The position numbers and the translations under genes were made by a program. From a candidate division FCPU426 bacterium (GTDB taxonomy: Bacteria > Oederibacteriota > Muellerivitia > Muellerivitales > Muellerivitaceae), in the NCBI GenBank assembly GCA_003136635.1, contig PLFD01000026.1, positions 21,722-60,949 on the forward strand: DNA of 39,228 bases, read 5' to 3'. Positions 14,801-21,933 of this stretch are shown piece by piece; position 1 is the first letter of the stretch, and each line of letters opens with the position of its first letter. The notes below the pieces were generated by a model that made no database searches, was not told the DNA's origin, and was given only the letters and a program-made list of their open reading frames with translations.

Positions 14801-16579
14801 TTGGGAGCCAACAATGCCAGCATGACGTTATCGGGAACCATTACGATTTTTGGTGAAATGAACGCGGGTATCACGGTAGGCTCTTTGACCAAGGTGGGCA
14901 CTGGAACTTTATTTATGTCGGGAGCGAACTACTACGGCGATACGAACGTGGACGGCGGAACTTTGATTCTGGCAAGCCCGTTTGCTTTGGGTTCAGGGAA
15001 TGTGAATGTCAATAACGGAACTCTTTCCACCGACGGAATCATTAATCACAGCATCAATGTGAGCGGTAATTACACACAATCTTCCAATGGAACTTTAGTC
15101 GTAGGCTTGGGTGGTTCCCCGGCAACGCCCACAGTAACACCTACAGTAACACCAGGCCCTACAACAATAGTTGGTACTAACCCCAATAATAATGACTTTG
15201 TATTTGTTAACGGAAATGTTTCGTTAAATGGCACGCTTCAATTGACTTCTTACAACTCATTTACGCCAACCCGTGGTGATGAATATTTAATTATCGGAGC
15301 TGGAAGTATTTCAGGTGATTTTTCATCTGTTAATCAATCTTTCTCCGGCGTGAAATTAGTGCCGGTTTACTTCCCAACGGCGGTGTGGTTAGAAACCGAA
15401 CCCGCTTCTTTTGCCCAATACGCGGTTAATAACGCCAACCAGTTATCGGTCGCCAATGCTTTGAATAACCTTGGAGGCAGACAAGCTTCAACCTTGTTAG
15501 TGGCTTTGGCCAATGTGAAGGCTTCTGATTATTCGCAGGTGTTCAACCAGATATCGCCTTCCAACATGACTTCGCTTTACTCAACCAACTTCCAGATAAC
15601 CCAATTGCAGGCAGGCGCTTTGAACGGCCGCATGGCGTCTTTCTTGTCCGGCAAAGGATTCTCGGGAAATAATCAAACCGCTTCTATCGACAGCAACATG
15701 ATGTTTGCCAGCACCATGTCCGCCGAGGAAGAATTGCAAATGGCCTTCCATAGTGAAGAAGTTAAAGACGACCAGCGCTGGGGCGGGTTTGTGAGCGGCG
15801 ACAGCGGAACCTTGAACGTCAGCGGTAACGGCGAGGGCTATAACGCGGTGTTGAACGGCGTGACCGCCGGCGCGGATTACCAGGTAAACAAAGATATGGC
15901 TTTCGGCTTGATGGTGGCTTACCAGAACCCCAATGTGACTTCCAACAGCGGAAGCGTTTTGGCGATGAACGGCGGCGAAGTGGGGCTTTATGGTATGGCC
16001 AAATCGAACGGCTTGTATGCCTCGATTTTGGGTGAAGGCGGCTATGAAACCTATAACAGCCAGCGTGTGGCTTTTGGCGGCATGGCGCAGGGTAATACCA
16101 ATGGTCTTTTATACTCGGGCCAATTGGGACTGGGTTACCAGATTCAGGCGGATAACTGGACGGTCGGGCCGATTGGTTCCGTTCAATACACCATGGTCAA
16201 CGTGAATGGCTTCCAGGAAACGGGTTCTCTTTCGCCCGAATCTTTTGGATACCAGGGTCAGGATTCCTTAATCAGCAATTTAGGAGCTCAAGCGACAGGT
16301 AATTTGAATCTGGATAAGGACATGACCTTATCCCCGATGGTCAGCGCGACCTGGCTGCAGGAATATGACAGTCAGGGTGGTTCGATCGCTTCCAGCGTGG
16401 GCGGCAGTCCTTTCACGGTGCAGGGCGCGCCGATAGGCCAAAGCGGTATCGAGGCCAACGCGTCGCTGGGTGTGGAATGGAAGAGCGGGTTGAGTTTATC
16501 CGCCCATTACCAGGGCCAGTTTGACCGCACGAATTTTGATTCGCAGACGTTTGGCGGGGAAATGAAGTTTAAACTTTAG
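5897..16579 (+). CDS. Giant autotransporter adhesin-like protein (3560 aa)
   Basis: A type Va secreted protein in one uninterrupted frame. The signal peptide is residues ~1-37 (long hydrophobic core, cleavage after VLA). Residues ~170-2190 are Gly/Asn-rich repeats of roughly 70-100 residues. Each carries a strand pair built on 'VS-DSS-V-V-GGNGG' and 'GGNASVS-G-L-LTSN', with about 25 copies. Residues ~2205-2810 hold seven PATR-type autotransporter strand repeats (LTLSGTNTYSGGT...AGTL...N-ALGTG), with an eighth at ~2998-3038. A short TPTVTPTVTPGPT linker lies at ~3077-3090. The last ~270 residues (from WGGFVSGDSG) form the outer-membrane beta-barrel. The passenger should be a long beta-solenoid displayed on the surface. 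The chain ends in KFKL, whereas barrels normally end in Phe or Trp. ATG 5897 has AAGGGA eight bases upstream. Function is probably adhesion or biofilm; no enzymatic motif was seen. Confidence 0.9.
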   Translation: MKKISKALAISPLFDKPSLFFLVFFFCFLLQPLAVLAAGIPITVEVTDSGSGYVASGPTTTLAAAISIVNANPGGGTVDLSQLEDATIDLSVAPPLPALNANVTIQNSGTPINIIGSLTGAGNVAVLTNGPISFTAPTDTPVSVVGTNLTISDSNPGLVVVGGQGVNNLSIGNGDNGGNASLTLSGPAAVDSSSVSVGAGNGGAYVDGVGGNGGNASVSMGGSNLTLTANSSSSNFDVIGGNGGYLASGAVSGTGGLGGSASLDVGAISADSSNVTVQGGNGGSGMGDNGTTDGIGGNASVSASSLTATSDSFYNEVSTGNQSNFNVLGGQGFTDQNSGTGGSGGSASLTISGAVSVDSSNINVTGGLAGDSFDGNGGNGGAASVSIGSDLTVTTTYGPSSFDVTGANGGIGGEDTDNGSGGIGGDATLVASGSVSIDSGSVNVTAGSGGAAGLFPSVGGAGGSAYVTVGGLNLTSNTDSPSNFNVIGGSGNSGSNGGNGGSANLVSNGSVSVDSSSVTVSGGSGGNGFGSPGTSDGAGGNASVSIVGDLNLTDVNNNGNSNFIINGYSGYPNGGNGGSDSIGGKAVGGAGGSASLTVTGTVTMDTSNVQLFAGNGGSGYGAANTDTDGAGGEATATLGNLTMTSNSMVDGSPFNSSFFLYAGNGGADSGYLNSTGGNGGNGGSAALTVAGLASMDSSNITVGGGAGGNSNYGTSGTGGAASVSIGTGLTLTSNTNPVPSYIGISGGNGGSGGNNSGTGSGADGGTATMIVGGPVSVDSSTVSITGGNGGDSYANIGGNGGDAAVSLGQGLTLTSNIDQTNFTVAGGTGGLVNYEIDGPLDSPTTQGADVTGASDSTIVGNDVTGETVTADDGDNSASTALTGGAGGSGGSANLIVSGPTSMDASVLNVDGGNALPTPVSGNSGGQGGIGGEGDGGNATGGDGTGLDTTGVTGGTGTGGDGTGGNGYGGTGGTGGLGGDGGSVSVSMGDTTLNNSSAFYIQSGTGGAGGNGGDGGVGQGGNGTGGVGTGGNTDNGGDSGPIGEGITGNGIGGNGIGGTGGIGGNGGNGGAVNLTLGGVTMTDNSTFSIIGGNGGDGGSGGQGGDGYAGIGTQGDESAGTNGTGTGGNGGNGGNGGNGGSVTVSTGAVSMDDSTLSISGGTGGNGGYGGNYGYGDTSYGGYGNQGFGGTGGDVIFASGDMTMNNSSYFSMTAGNGGDSTTDGYSNNYGGNAGSATFTGGMLSMDSSSFGVTGGMGGGGQASSGMTDGSGGNASVSVTGLTMTDSDSEFNTTFSVQGGSGGSDYNFGNGGAGGSATLTVSGAVSLDSGSIYVQGGTGGDGNGGGANGGDASVSIGSDLNTTSNNSYSYFQVNGGGGGEGGSSGGGIGSYGGSATLIVGGSVSMDSTGFYVQGGSADQGYGYSEQVEGSGGNATVSIDNNLNVTSNSGWGTSNFDVTGGSGANDYDSGISGAGGSANLITNGAVSVDSSNVSVGGGNAGYASGNSGGYDIEGSGGSASVSFGSLTITSNAYNDYGYNYGNTSIFNVIGGQGGSVNVEPYGASDSTEIEKSGDDTGNGGVGGSGGLASLVSNGSVSVDSSYVTIAGGNGGLSDFGNGGNGGDASVSFGLEMDLTATYASTNLDIFGGNGGYDNYGSSGDAGSATLMGGTLTMDSSAVSVAGGAATFGWANSDTDVEPAGGNAAVSLTGGLTITSNSFNQNEIFGNTSSLNIIGGMGGQEQSSGSGGAGGTALLYVSGPVSIDSSSVTVAGGLGGYGSGDNGTVSGNGGDASVSLGSLYITGSYDYSYFSILGGNGGNDSYGGTGGNGGAATLVVNGAVSIDGSYVTIGGGNGGNSNNFTAGDGGNALLNVGSLALTANDDNNTFALLGGFGGTSSGNGGNGGWANFFSNGPVSVDSTNVNVSAGDGASSNNYYGGNGGDAIVTINDNLYLTSSAGTGSYFGIFGGDGGNNNSSNSAWSGAGGSASLVANALIMDSSTISVGGGDAGSGYADTGVAEGAGGDAGVSLGGLSIVSDNFYNNDNGNSSTFTILGGQGGTDNNQGNGGNGGAASLTISGPVSVDSSSVSVAGGEGGSSSIGIAGNGGLATLSADSVTLNNGSSINVSSGNGGTSDGTNGNGGSASVTMYTLNLIDSASYLSVQGGSGNVGGTASVSLGSLYGSGSVTVNGSQANLQIGAGNFGGSINGNTTLDKVSSGSLTLTGTSTYGGGTSVLAGKLNIGNNNALGTGNLDLETGTTLQVGVPNLAVTNTVSLNGSTTIDTNGNGAAVSGVVSGTGSLLVTDSVGGGSLTLTGNNTYSGGTTLGVGTLNLGNNNAVGTGNLTLLGGTTLQAGINNLAVTNTVSLSGVDNYDTNGVTSTLSGTISGTGSLAVTDTSGSGVVTISGSNNYSGGTLLDAGTVVAGTNNALGTGVIDVQGGTLLIDAGVSLTNNAVSLSAGTTLNATDNSNNTIGSLSGSGQVSIGTNTFTTGGDNTSTLYAGVISGSGGIVKVGSGSMTLTNTNDYSGGTSVSSGTLNILSDNNLGQAGTTLTLNGGTLQTGTGLTTNRDVVLTSNNGTIDTNGFNSTLSGVIGGTGTLTVTSATGAGMLTLSGTNTYTGGTNLNVGILDVENNAAMGTGTLKMSNGTTLTGMNNLVLANAVNLNGNDTVDSNGGAIALSGVITGTGSMSVTFSTGVGMLTLSGTNTYSGGTSLSAGTLSLANNSALGTGMLTMSDGTTLTSGANNTAVANAVVLTGNEAFETSVDSLTLSGVISGTGSLTKMGAGTLTLGGANTYTGATTIAGGLLQVDTNGTLGTSNFVSIGVGAGLGFINSGNAGNLTINNSNLTNFDNTATAGTANITNYAGAELQFSSYSDAVSAVINNYGNTYFTGNSSADNATINNNTSGWLVFNTNASADNATVQNNNGVIFYGHANGGTATFNETSGNSVFDISESNGVTVGSISGSGDVNLGFQNLGLGANNASMTLSGTITIFGEMNAGITVGSLTKVGTGTLFMSGANYYGDTNVDGGTLILASPFALGSGNVNVNNGTLSTDGIINHSINVSGNYTQSSNGTLVVGLGGSPATPTVTPTVTPGPTTIVGTNPNNNDFVFVNGNVSLNGTLQLTSYNSFTPTRGDEYLIIGAGSISGDFSSVNQSFSGVKLVPVYFPTAVWLETEPASFAQYAVNNANQLSVANALNNLGGRQASTLLVALANVKASDYSQVFNQISPSNMTSLYSTNFQITQLQAGALNGRMASFLSGKGFSGNNQTASIDSNMMFASTMSAEEELQMAFHSEEVKDDQRWGGFVSGDSGTLNVSGNGEGYNAVLNGVTAGADYQVNKDMAFGLMVAYQNPNVTSNSGSVLAMNGGEVGLYGMAKSNGLYASILGEGGYETYNSQRVAFGGMAQGNTNGLLYSGQLGLGYQIQADNWTVGPIGSVQYTMVNVNGFQETGSLSPESFGYQGQDSLISNLGAQATGNLNLDKDMTLSPMVSATWLQEYDSQGGSIASSVGGSPFTVQGAPIGQSGIEANASLGVEWKSGLSLSAHYQGQFDRTNFDSQTFGGEMKFKL
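6420..12480 (+). repeat. Gly/Asn-rich passenger repeat array (~25 units)
   Basis: Within the autotransporter, a two-part unit recurs. Part A reads approximately GGSASL-VSG-VSVDSS-V-V-GGNGG. Part B reads GGNASVS-GSL-LTSN----F-V-GG-GG. Counting the 'DSS' half gives about 25 copies. Units are well conserved at strand positions but vary in loop length and codons. The segment 8640-9320 is the most expanded, with dense TGG-GG-NG triplet-like tracts. Confidence 0.8.
12505..15010 (+). repeat. PATR-type autotransporter strand repeats (8 units)
   Basis: Eight copies of a unit patterned G-G-LTL-G-NTYSGGT-L-AGTL-L-NN-ALGTG-L occur. Seven are fairly regularly spaced between 12505 and 14330, and one is separated at about 14890-15010. 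The unit matches the well-known passenger-associated transport repeat, which in other autotransporters aids folding of the passenger during export. Confidence 0.8.
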
Positions 16580-16583
16580 GTTT

Positions 16584-16603
16584 AAGCCGGGGAAGCCCGG
16601 CTT
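16584..16603 (+). other. Perfect 8-bp stem-loop between autotransporter and lipoprotein genes
   Basis: AAGCCGGG (16584-16591), loop GAAG, CCCGGCTT (16596-16603). The stem is perfect and the loop has four bases, but no U-tract follows, so it is not a standard terminator. It ends 13 bases before the GTG start of the next gene and leaves that gene's AGGA box free. It may partly attenuate transcription or protect the 3' end of the autotransporter message. Confidence 0.6.
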
Positions 16604-16616
16604 GATAGGATCTGTC

Positions 16617-18410
16617 GTGAGAGTAAACAACTTTATCAAGGGTTCTCTGCTGGTACTGGCCCCCTTAGCTTTCTTTTGGGGCTGCGCGAAGGGTAATGCT
16701 CCCGTTGGCCCCGCTTCGGCTTCGGTCGCCTCTATCACCGTGCCCTTGAAAGATTCTCACGGTAAAGATTTAAGCGCTACCCAGGTTAGCGTTTTGTATT
16801 ACATCGCCGGTACAGGCGCTCCGTTGAAGGGTAACGCGGGAACCGCGTCCGCCAGCACGGGTAATTCTTTTAGCTTCAACGTAAAACTCCCGACGGGTAA
16901 TTCCTATAGCTATGTCGCGGTCCAGATTAATGATTCCGCCAATAATTTGATTGCCGCGGGTGCCGCCACTCTTTCCGGGGGAACTGTTCCTGTAACACTA
17001 GGTCCGGTGAACAAGCCTGTTTACCAGATTACGTTGGGTGCCGGTAAAGCATTTAATTTTGAATCATATACAACAAGCACTGCGGGAGCGAATACCGCGC
17101 CAGGCATGGATGCGATCTGCAAAATCTCTTCTGATGGCACAGGTTTTGAGTTGGATGATTCGGCTTTGGCGAACGATACGATCGCTTATTTGGGTAATGG
17201 CAATTTTGTCAATTATTTACAACTGCCTTCCACTTTTGCTGAAAGTTCCAGTTCGTCCAAAAGCCAGTTTGCCACTGGCCCTTCCTCGATGGCGCCGGGT
17301 GATGTTTACTGCGTCAAATTGTCAGGTGGTGGCCACGCCTGGTTGCAGGTGGTCAGCGTCGGCGCGGCAGGCCCTGTTTTTGTGTACCGGGTAAACACCT
17401 CGCTGCCTTATTGCGGCTATGAACAGACTACTGCCGACTTGGCTTCGTCGGTTGTCTCTAATCCAACTGTGACGCCAACCGTTGGTTCAGACGCTGTCAC
17501 AGTTGCTGGTTCTGTTTCTATATTGGGTTCGCTTCCTTATGACGTGGCGATCTTTGGACCAACAAATGGAGCGGCAACCACTATGTTTGTTCCCAATTCA
17601 GCGACTGGCACAATAGGTGTTTACAGTGTCGCTAATCCTTTAATCCCTACATTGTTGAGCACAATCACTGGTTTAACTACACCTGTGGGCTTAGCGGTTG
17701 ATACTAATGGACATTATCTTTATGTCGCCAGTTCGGGTGTGTCGATGGTGAATCAATACCAAATTACTAACTTAAATGTTCCGGGTTCGGTGGGTGGTGG
17801 AGCAGAAGTGTCGGGGCTTTCGGATACGCAGGCGGCCAGCGGCGCTTTGGACAGACCTCGCTATGTCGCGGTTGATAATAACGGTGATTTGTTTATTACG
17901 GATACGGGTACGGATAATGTTTCGGATGTGATGGAATTTTTATCACCGGTACCGCTTACCGCGGCGACTAACGTTAATTATTGGAATGGTTCTTTAAATA
18001 GTTTGGGTTCAGGCGGAGTAAGTTCGATAGGTCAAATTACAACAGCTGGAACGACTATTATTGTGGCGAATTCTGCAAATAATAGTATTGATCTATATTC
18101 GGCTTCCGAAACCGCTGGATTTGTCGGCGCACCCATTTCTTCCATCACTTCCGATAACAATACCAGTGGGCCGCCGGTTTCTTTCGTAAAGCCGCAAGGG
18201 GTTGCTTACTCTATTGCGACAAATGATTTGTATATTTCAGATACAGGAAATAACCGGATTATTGAAATGACATTGTCTGGAAATCTTGTGAAAATTTTGA
18301 GCGGGTTGGGTTTAAATGGACCAACTGGTATTAAAGTAGACAACAACACTATACCGCCTAACATCTATGTCGCGGATACAGGCAATAGTCAGATTGTGAT
18401 TCTCCAGTAG
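16617..18410 (+). CDS. NHL-repeat lipoprotein
   Basis: A 597-residue secreted protein. The first 23 residues form a lipoprotein-type signal: basic start, hydrophobic core, then FFWGC with Cys23 as the predicted lipidated residue (the -3 position is atypical). Residues ~30-270 are an unrecognised beta-rich region. From ~310 to the end lie NHL/beta-propeller blades, with motifs such as 'PRYVAVDNNGDLFITDTGTD', 'LYISDTGNNRIIEMTLSG' and 'IYVADTGNSQIVILQ'. NHL propellers bind protein, polysaccharide or RNA partners. GTG 16617 is chosen over TTG 16602 because AGGA (16607-16610) lies six bases before it and because it gives a proper lipoprotein signal. It follows the autotransporter by 37 bases, so the two are probably co-expressed; an accessory or surface-anchored partner role is inferred. 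Confidence 0.75.
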   Translation: MRVNNFIKGSLLVLAPLAFFWGCAKGNAPVGPASASVASITVPLKDSHGKDLSATQVSVLYYIAGTGAPLKGNAGTASASTGNSFSFNVKLPTGNSYSYVAVQINDSANNLIAAGAATLSGGTVPVTLGPVNKPVYQITLGAGKAFNFESYTTSTAGANTAPGMDAICKISSDGTGFELDDSALANDTIAYLGNGNFVNYLQLPSTFAESSSSSKSQFATGPSSMAPGDVYCVKLSGGGHAWLQVVSVGAAGPVFVYRVNTSLPYCGYEQTTADLASSVVSNPTVTPTVGSDAVTVAGSVSILGSLPYDVAIFGPTNGAATTMFVPNSATGTIGVYSVANPLIPTLLSTITGLTTPVGLAVDTNGHYLYVASSGVSMVNQYQITNLNVPGSVGGGAEVSGLSDTQAASGALDRPRYVAVDNNGDLFITDTGTDNVSDVMEFLSPVPLTAATNVNYWNGSLNSLGSGGVSSIGQITTAGTTIIVANSANNSIDLYSASETAGFVGAPISSITSDNNTSGPPVSFVKPQGVAYSIATNDLYISDTGNNRIIEMTLSGNLVKILSGLGLNGPTGIKVDNNTIPPNIYVADTGNSQIVILQ

Positions 18411-18444
18411 TTTTCTTCTCTTTCAACTTAATGAATACTTTAAT

Positions 18445-18467
18445 CCCGGCCCAGTCCGGGGTTTTTT
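18445..18467 (+). terminator. Intrinsic terminator after the NHL lipoprotein gene
   Basis: CCCGG (18445-18449) pairs with CCGGG (18456-18460) around a six-base loop and is followed by six T residues. It lies 34 bases after the stop codon, closing the autotransporter-lipoprotein unit. Confidence 0.8.
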
Positions 18468-18484
18468 GTTTCCAATAAAACTTT

Positions 18485-18572
18485 GGAAATTACATACCTA
18501 ACTCCCGGTAACTCCGTTGTTTTCGTGAAAATCCTTAAAATCACTCACGGAATACGTCGAGTTTTAGGGAGT
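18485..18572 (-). repeat. Dispersed ~90-bp palindromic repeat, copy 3 (inverted)
   Basis: The reverse complement of this stretch aligns along its full length with the copies at 531-620 and 3942-4032: ACTCCCTAAAACTCGACGTA, then TTCCGTGAGTGATTTTAAGG, then the ACAACGGAGT arm and GGGAGTTAGGTATGTAATTT. Outer arms (ACTCCC/GGGAGT) and inner arms (TTCCGT/ACGGAG, partial) are present. It lies just beyond the terminator, between two convergent genes. Confidence 0.78.
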
Positions 18573-18681
18573 GAAGACCTTCAAATCGCGGATAAAAGCA
18601 TAATCCTTATCGATGGAAGATGGGATATGTTCCTCGCTTCTGCCGTAAGGGAGTTTGAGTATATAAATCCCTCCCTTGAAA

Positions 18682-21600
18682 CTACCTCAAAACCAGCACT
18701 TTCAGAATCTTCGTGGCCGATGGATGGCCTGTTACGTTAATGCGGACGTAATAGACTCCGTTGGAAACCAGAGTCCCCGAAGTATCTTTTAAATTCCACT
18801 GAAGTGTTACGGGTCCGTAAGCCTGAGCCGTTTCACTGAAGACCTTTCGGAAAGCTAGAGTAAAGACTTCCAGGGTCACAGTCGATTGATTCGGTACTTG
18901 AACATTAAAGGTGATTGGCGAACCACTGGATGGGTTGGGGAATGGCTCGGAAATCACAATCTGCGAGGTTAAGGTGGGCGTATAAGTCGGGGTAAGGGTC
19001 GGAGTGCTTGTGCGGGTGGAAGTACTGGTGGGGGTGGTTGTTGGAGTTGCCGACGGTGTATTGGTTTGTGTATAAGTCGCAGTGGCAGTTGAAGTCTTAG
19101 TGGGTGTGTTTGTTGGTGTGCTAGTAGCGGTGTTAGTAGGCGAATTGGTTGCTGTAGAAGTTAGTGTGTTGGTCGGCGTATTGGTGGCGGTGTTGGTGGC
19201 TGTTTTAGTGGCAGTGTTGGTGGGTGTATTGGTTACGGTTGAAGTGGGGGTGTTGGTAGGCGTATTGGTGGCGGTATTGGTGACGGTTTTAGTCGGGGTG
19301 TTCGTCGGTGTGTTAGTCACCGTGGGCGACACTGTGTTGGTTGGCGTATTGGTTATGGTGTTGGTGGCGGTTTGAGTAGGAGTGTTGGTCATTGTGTTCG
19401 TCGCGGTTGAGGTTGCTGTAGGGGTAGGCGTGGTGGTAATGGTGGCAGTTGCTGTAATCGTCGGAGTATTTGATGTGGTGTTCGTCGCTGTATTGGTGGG
19501 CGTATTGGTGAAGGTGCTGGTCGGCGGCGCGGTTCCGGTTGTTGTGTTGGTGGCTGTACTGGTAAGGGTTTGAGTGGGGCTGTTGGTGGGTGTATTGGTG
19601 GTTGTTTTGGTTGGGGAATTAGTGGGAGTTTGCGTAACCGTGTTGGTCGTTGTGTTGGTGGCGGTATTCGTAGTTGTGTTTGTAACTGTATTAGTCGGGG
19701 TTTTAGTGATGGTGTTGGTGGGTGTATTGGTGGCTGTCTGGGTCGGAGTGTTCGTTGGGGTGTTAGTCGCGGTGTTTGTCGGTGTTTTGGTGGCGCTATT
19801 GGTTACGGTGTTAGTAGCTGTGTTGGTTGGCGTATGGGTGGGTGTTGAAGTTAACGGGGAACAATAGTTTCCAATTACGCGGACGTTATCCACCTGAAAA
19901 TTCATTGTTCCCGTGGTGTTGTTGGCCCATTGAAGCGCGCTGACCTGATTTTGGCCAAAAGGCTGAGGCGGGTTGCCCCACCCTCTTTGGGCGATAGCGT
20001 TGAAATAAACGGTGACTGGCGTCCAGGCGGCTGGAGCCACAAAGGTTTCGCCATAATGGTCGCCGGTTGTCACAGTGGCGCTGACTACCTGAAACCAATA
20101 AGTTCCTCCGTTACCCTTTACGTCAAAGGCCACACCGACGTAATTGGAGAGGTCGGTGGTACCGGCGCTTAAGGAACAGGTCAAATCCGCGTAACCGCCC
20201 GCGTCAACGGTTCCATTGACGGCCGCGGAATAATTGGAAGTTCCGCCTGATCCGCCGGCGGCGACTGAAAAGGCCTCGGTGCTGCCCGCGTCCTGATAAA
20301 CGGCCCAGCTTCCGCCCCACAAGTTTGTGGTGCTGTTGGTGGGAAAATCATCAATCATGCAATAGGCGCCCGGAATGGGTGTGGCGGTTAAAGTTGGCGT
20401 GGCTGTGGGGGGAAGGGTGTTAGTGGGAGTGGCGGTCGGGCCGAAAGAGCTGGTTGACCCCACAAAAGAAACCACACTTGAGACGGGCAAAGAGTAAGTG
20501 AAACTGCCTCCCGTAACGGCCACAGCGGCTTTTTGCGTTAGGTTGTCATTGGCGTCGGTAAGCCAGGGTGTAACGGAAGTTGAAGTGATGCCGGTCAAGC
20601 TAAAGGTTTGGTTGACCGCTGATGTGTTCGCGTTAATGGCGATGATGATGTACTGACCTGAGTTGGTGTTTTTATAGGCGGAAATCGAAACACCAGCGGA
20701 GGGGTTCGCGGTGGCGGAAATACGGTAAGAACCGGGCCGGACAAATCGGCTCCAGTTGCCCAGAACATACATCCGTTTCGCGATAGTGCCGTTGGATTCG
20801 ACCAGACCACCGTTATCCGTAGCCGTACTTTGGAGCCACCAGTAATGAAAGACATTCATGCCCGCGTTGACAAGGCAATTTTGTATAAGACCCGCGACAT
20901 AAAGCCCCGAGACCATGCTGGGATCAGGTGAAGCGCTGACTTGATCGTAAATTTCGGTTTCCCAATTTTCCTGATTGGTTAATTGGGTGAAGCCTCCGGA
21001 AGCCAGCGAATTGGGGCCGCCGCCATAAAGATGTCCCGCGATGACGTCTATGTACTTTGCCGCGTTGGTGTCATCCATAGCGGCGGCTGCCAGAGACAAG
21101 TTGTCTTTTGAATGTTCCGTAATGATGAGTTTGGTTGAGAGGCCGGCCGTCTGGAGAGCCGCTCCAAAGACCGGAACAAAAACATCAAACTGTCCGGCGG
21201 TCCAAAGGGCGGATTCATAAGTGACGTCTTGATCCGGTTCGTTTTGGGGTGATACGGCAAGAAGTGTAACGCCCTGGCTTTGAATATAATTGATGTAATT
21301 GATCAGGTACTGGGCATAGCCCGTATCGTTGGCGTTAGGGCTGCCTGTACCAGCTCCATTAAAAGTGTTGTTCGGGTCGCCATAGGGCATACCATTGGTT
21401 TTATAGGCATTGGGCGGCGTCCATTCGGTCGCCCAGATTTGAGTCACGCCTAGTGCTTTAGCCTGCTGCATAACCGCGAGTTCTCCCTGATCGGTAACGG
21501 AAGTCCCTGTGGTGGGGTTGTCGTCGGGTATGTGACAGCGGAGCATGGATAATCCGATACCGCTGGCACTGGTAACTCCCGCGTTAACAACGGTATTGGT

Positions 21601-21792
21601 CGAGTCCCAAAAGTCAGTGGCTAGAGCCGTAGAGAAGGCGCTGGTGTGCCAGGCGCTGGAAGCTCCGAAGCCCCGGATATATTGATAAGTTTGGGTCGCG
21701 TCAATGACAGCTGTTTGGGCATGAGCCGGTTTTGAAAAAGCCGACAAAACCAATCCGGCTATCAGCCAAAGTTTAAAATTTCTACTTTTCAT
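18682..21792 (-). CDS. Secreted GH30 glucuronoxylanase-like enzyme with CBM-like domain and C-terminal sorting domain
   Basis: A 1036-residue modular hydrolase. The signal peptide ends at AHAQ (~26). Residues ~27-455 are a GH30 (beta/alpha)8 barrel plus side beta-domain. GFGASSAWH opens it, SPQNEPD carries the acid/base Glu185, and NWETEIYDQ carries the nucleophile Glu280. The closest look is to subfamily 8 glucuronoxylanases (XynC-like), which cut xylan next to glucuronic acid side groups. After a short TP-rich linker, residues ~475-643 form a beta-sandwich (YCMIDDFP...[11 protein letters not shown]) like CBM11/CIA30-type sugar-binding domains. A Thr/Asn/Pro linker (~646-940) and a ~90-residue C-terminal domain (PFPNPSSG...KILKVLVLR) follow. 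ATG 21792 has a GAGAG box upstream. It is last in a row of four minus-strand wall-degrading genes; no terminator was seen between it and the preceding expansin gene. Confidence 0.88.
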   Translation of the reverse strand: MKSRNFKLWLIAGLVLSAFSKPAHAQTAVIDATQTYQYIRGFGASSAWHTSAFSTALATDFWDSTNTVVNAGVTSASGIGLSMLRCHIPDDNPTTGTSVTDQGELAVMQQAKALGVTQIWATEWTPPNAYKTNGMPYGDPNNTFNGAGTGSPNANDTGYAQYLINYINYIQSQGVTLLAVSPQNEPDQDVTYESALWTAGQFDVFVPVFGAALQTAGLSTKLIITEHSKDNLSLAAAAMDDTNAAKYIDVIAGHLYGGGPNSLASGGFTQLTNQENWETEIYDQVSASPDPSMVSGLYVAGLIQNCLVNAGMNVFHYWWLQSTATDNGGLVESNGTIAKRMYVLGNWSRFVRPGSYRISATANPSAGVSISAYKNTNSGQYIIIAINANTSAVNQTFSLTGITSTSVTPWLTDANDNLTQKAAVAVTGGSFTYSLPVSSVVSFVGSTSSFGPTATPTNTLPPTATPTLTATPIPGAYCMIDDFPTNSTTNLWGGSWAVYQDAGSTEAFSVAAGGSGGTSNYSAAVNGTVDAGGYADLTCSLSAGTTDLSNYVGVAFDVKGNGGTYWFQVVSATVTTGDHYGETFVAPAAWTPVTVYFNAIAQRGWGNPPQPFGQNQVSALQWANNTTGTMNFQVDNVRVIGNYCSPLTSTPTHTPTNTATNTVTNSATKTPTNTATNTPTNTPTQTATNTPTNTITKTPTNTVTNTTTNTATNTTTNTVTQTPTNSPTKTTTNTPTNSPTQTLTSTATNTTTGTAPPTSTFTNTPTNTATNTTSNTPTITATATITTTPTPTATSTATNTMTNTPTQTATNTITNTPTNTVSPTVTNTPTNTPTKTVTNTATNTPTNTPTSTVTNTPTNTATKTATNTATNTPTNTLTSTATNSPTNTATSTPTNTPTKTSTATATYTQTNTPSATPTTTPTSTSTRTSTPTLTPTYTPTLTSQIVISEPFPNPSSGSPITFNVQVPNQSTVTLEVFTLAFRKVFSETAQAYGPVTLQWNLKDTSGTLVSNGVYYVRINVTGHPSATKILKVLVLR
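18970..19857 (-). repeat. Thr/Asn/Pro (NTPT) linker repeat of the GH30 protein
   Basis: About 295 residues built from TNTPTNT-, TNTATNT- and TKTPTNT-type tetra- and octapeptides, encoded by a 12-base periodic sequence with freely varied third codon bases. The antisense strand is stop-free and reads as Val/Gly/Leu tracts, which are artefacts. Confidence 0.85.
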
Positions 21793-21933
21793 TTTATCTC
21801 TCGTCTTAAGGGTTTTAATTCAGAATGTGAGTATTAAAAAAATGGAGATGTAGTGTCGCGAAACGGGGCGGGAAATGCGTTTTGCTCTTGAGGACCATAC
21901 CATTTACCAGCCGGCCTCTTACGCATACAAAAT

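Noticed and set aside
6211..14901. Many minus-strand Pro/Leu/Val-rich frames opposite the autotransporter
   Set aside because: They are shadows of Gly/Asn/Ser-rich repeat codons; they have no ribosome sites and no recognisable domains, and all lie inside one intact large gene.
18483..18740. 85-codon plus-strand frame after the terminator
   Set aside because: Most of it is the inverted palindromic repeat and it runs into the end of the GH30 gene on the other strand.
19082..19867. Long plus-strand open frames rich in Val, Gly and Leu
   Set aside because: They are the exact antisense of the NTPT-coding linker; codons for Thr/Pro/Asn read backwards as Val/Gly/Leu. The same artefact occurs at 22280-23035, 25376-25915 and 27582-28199.
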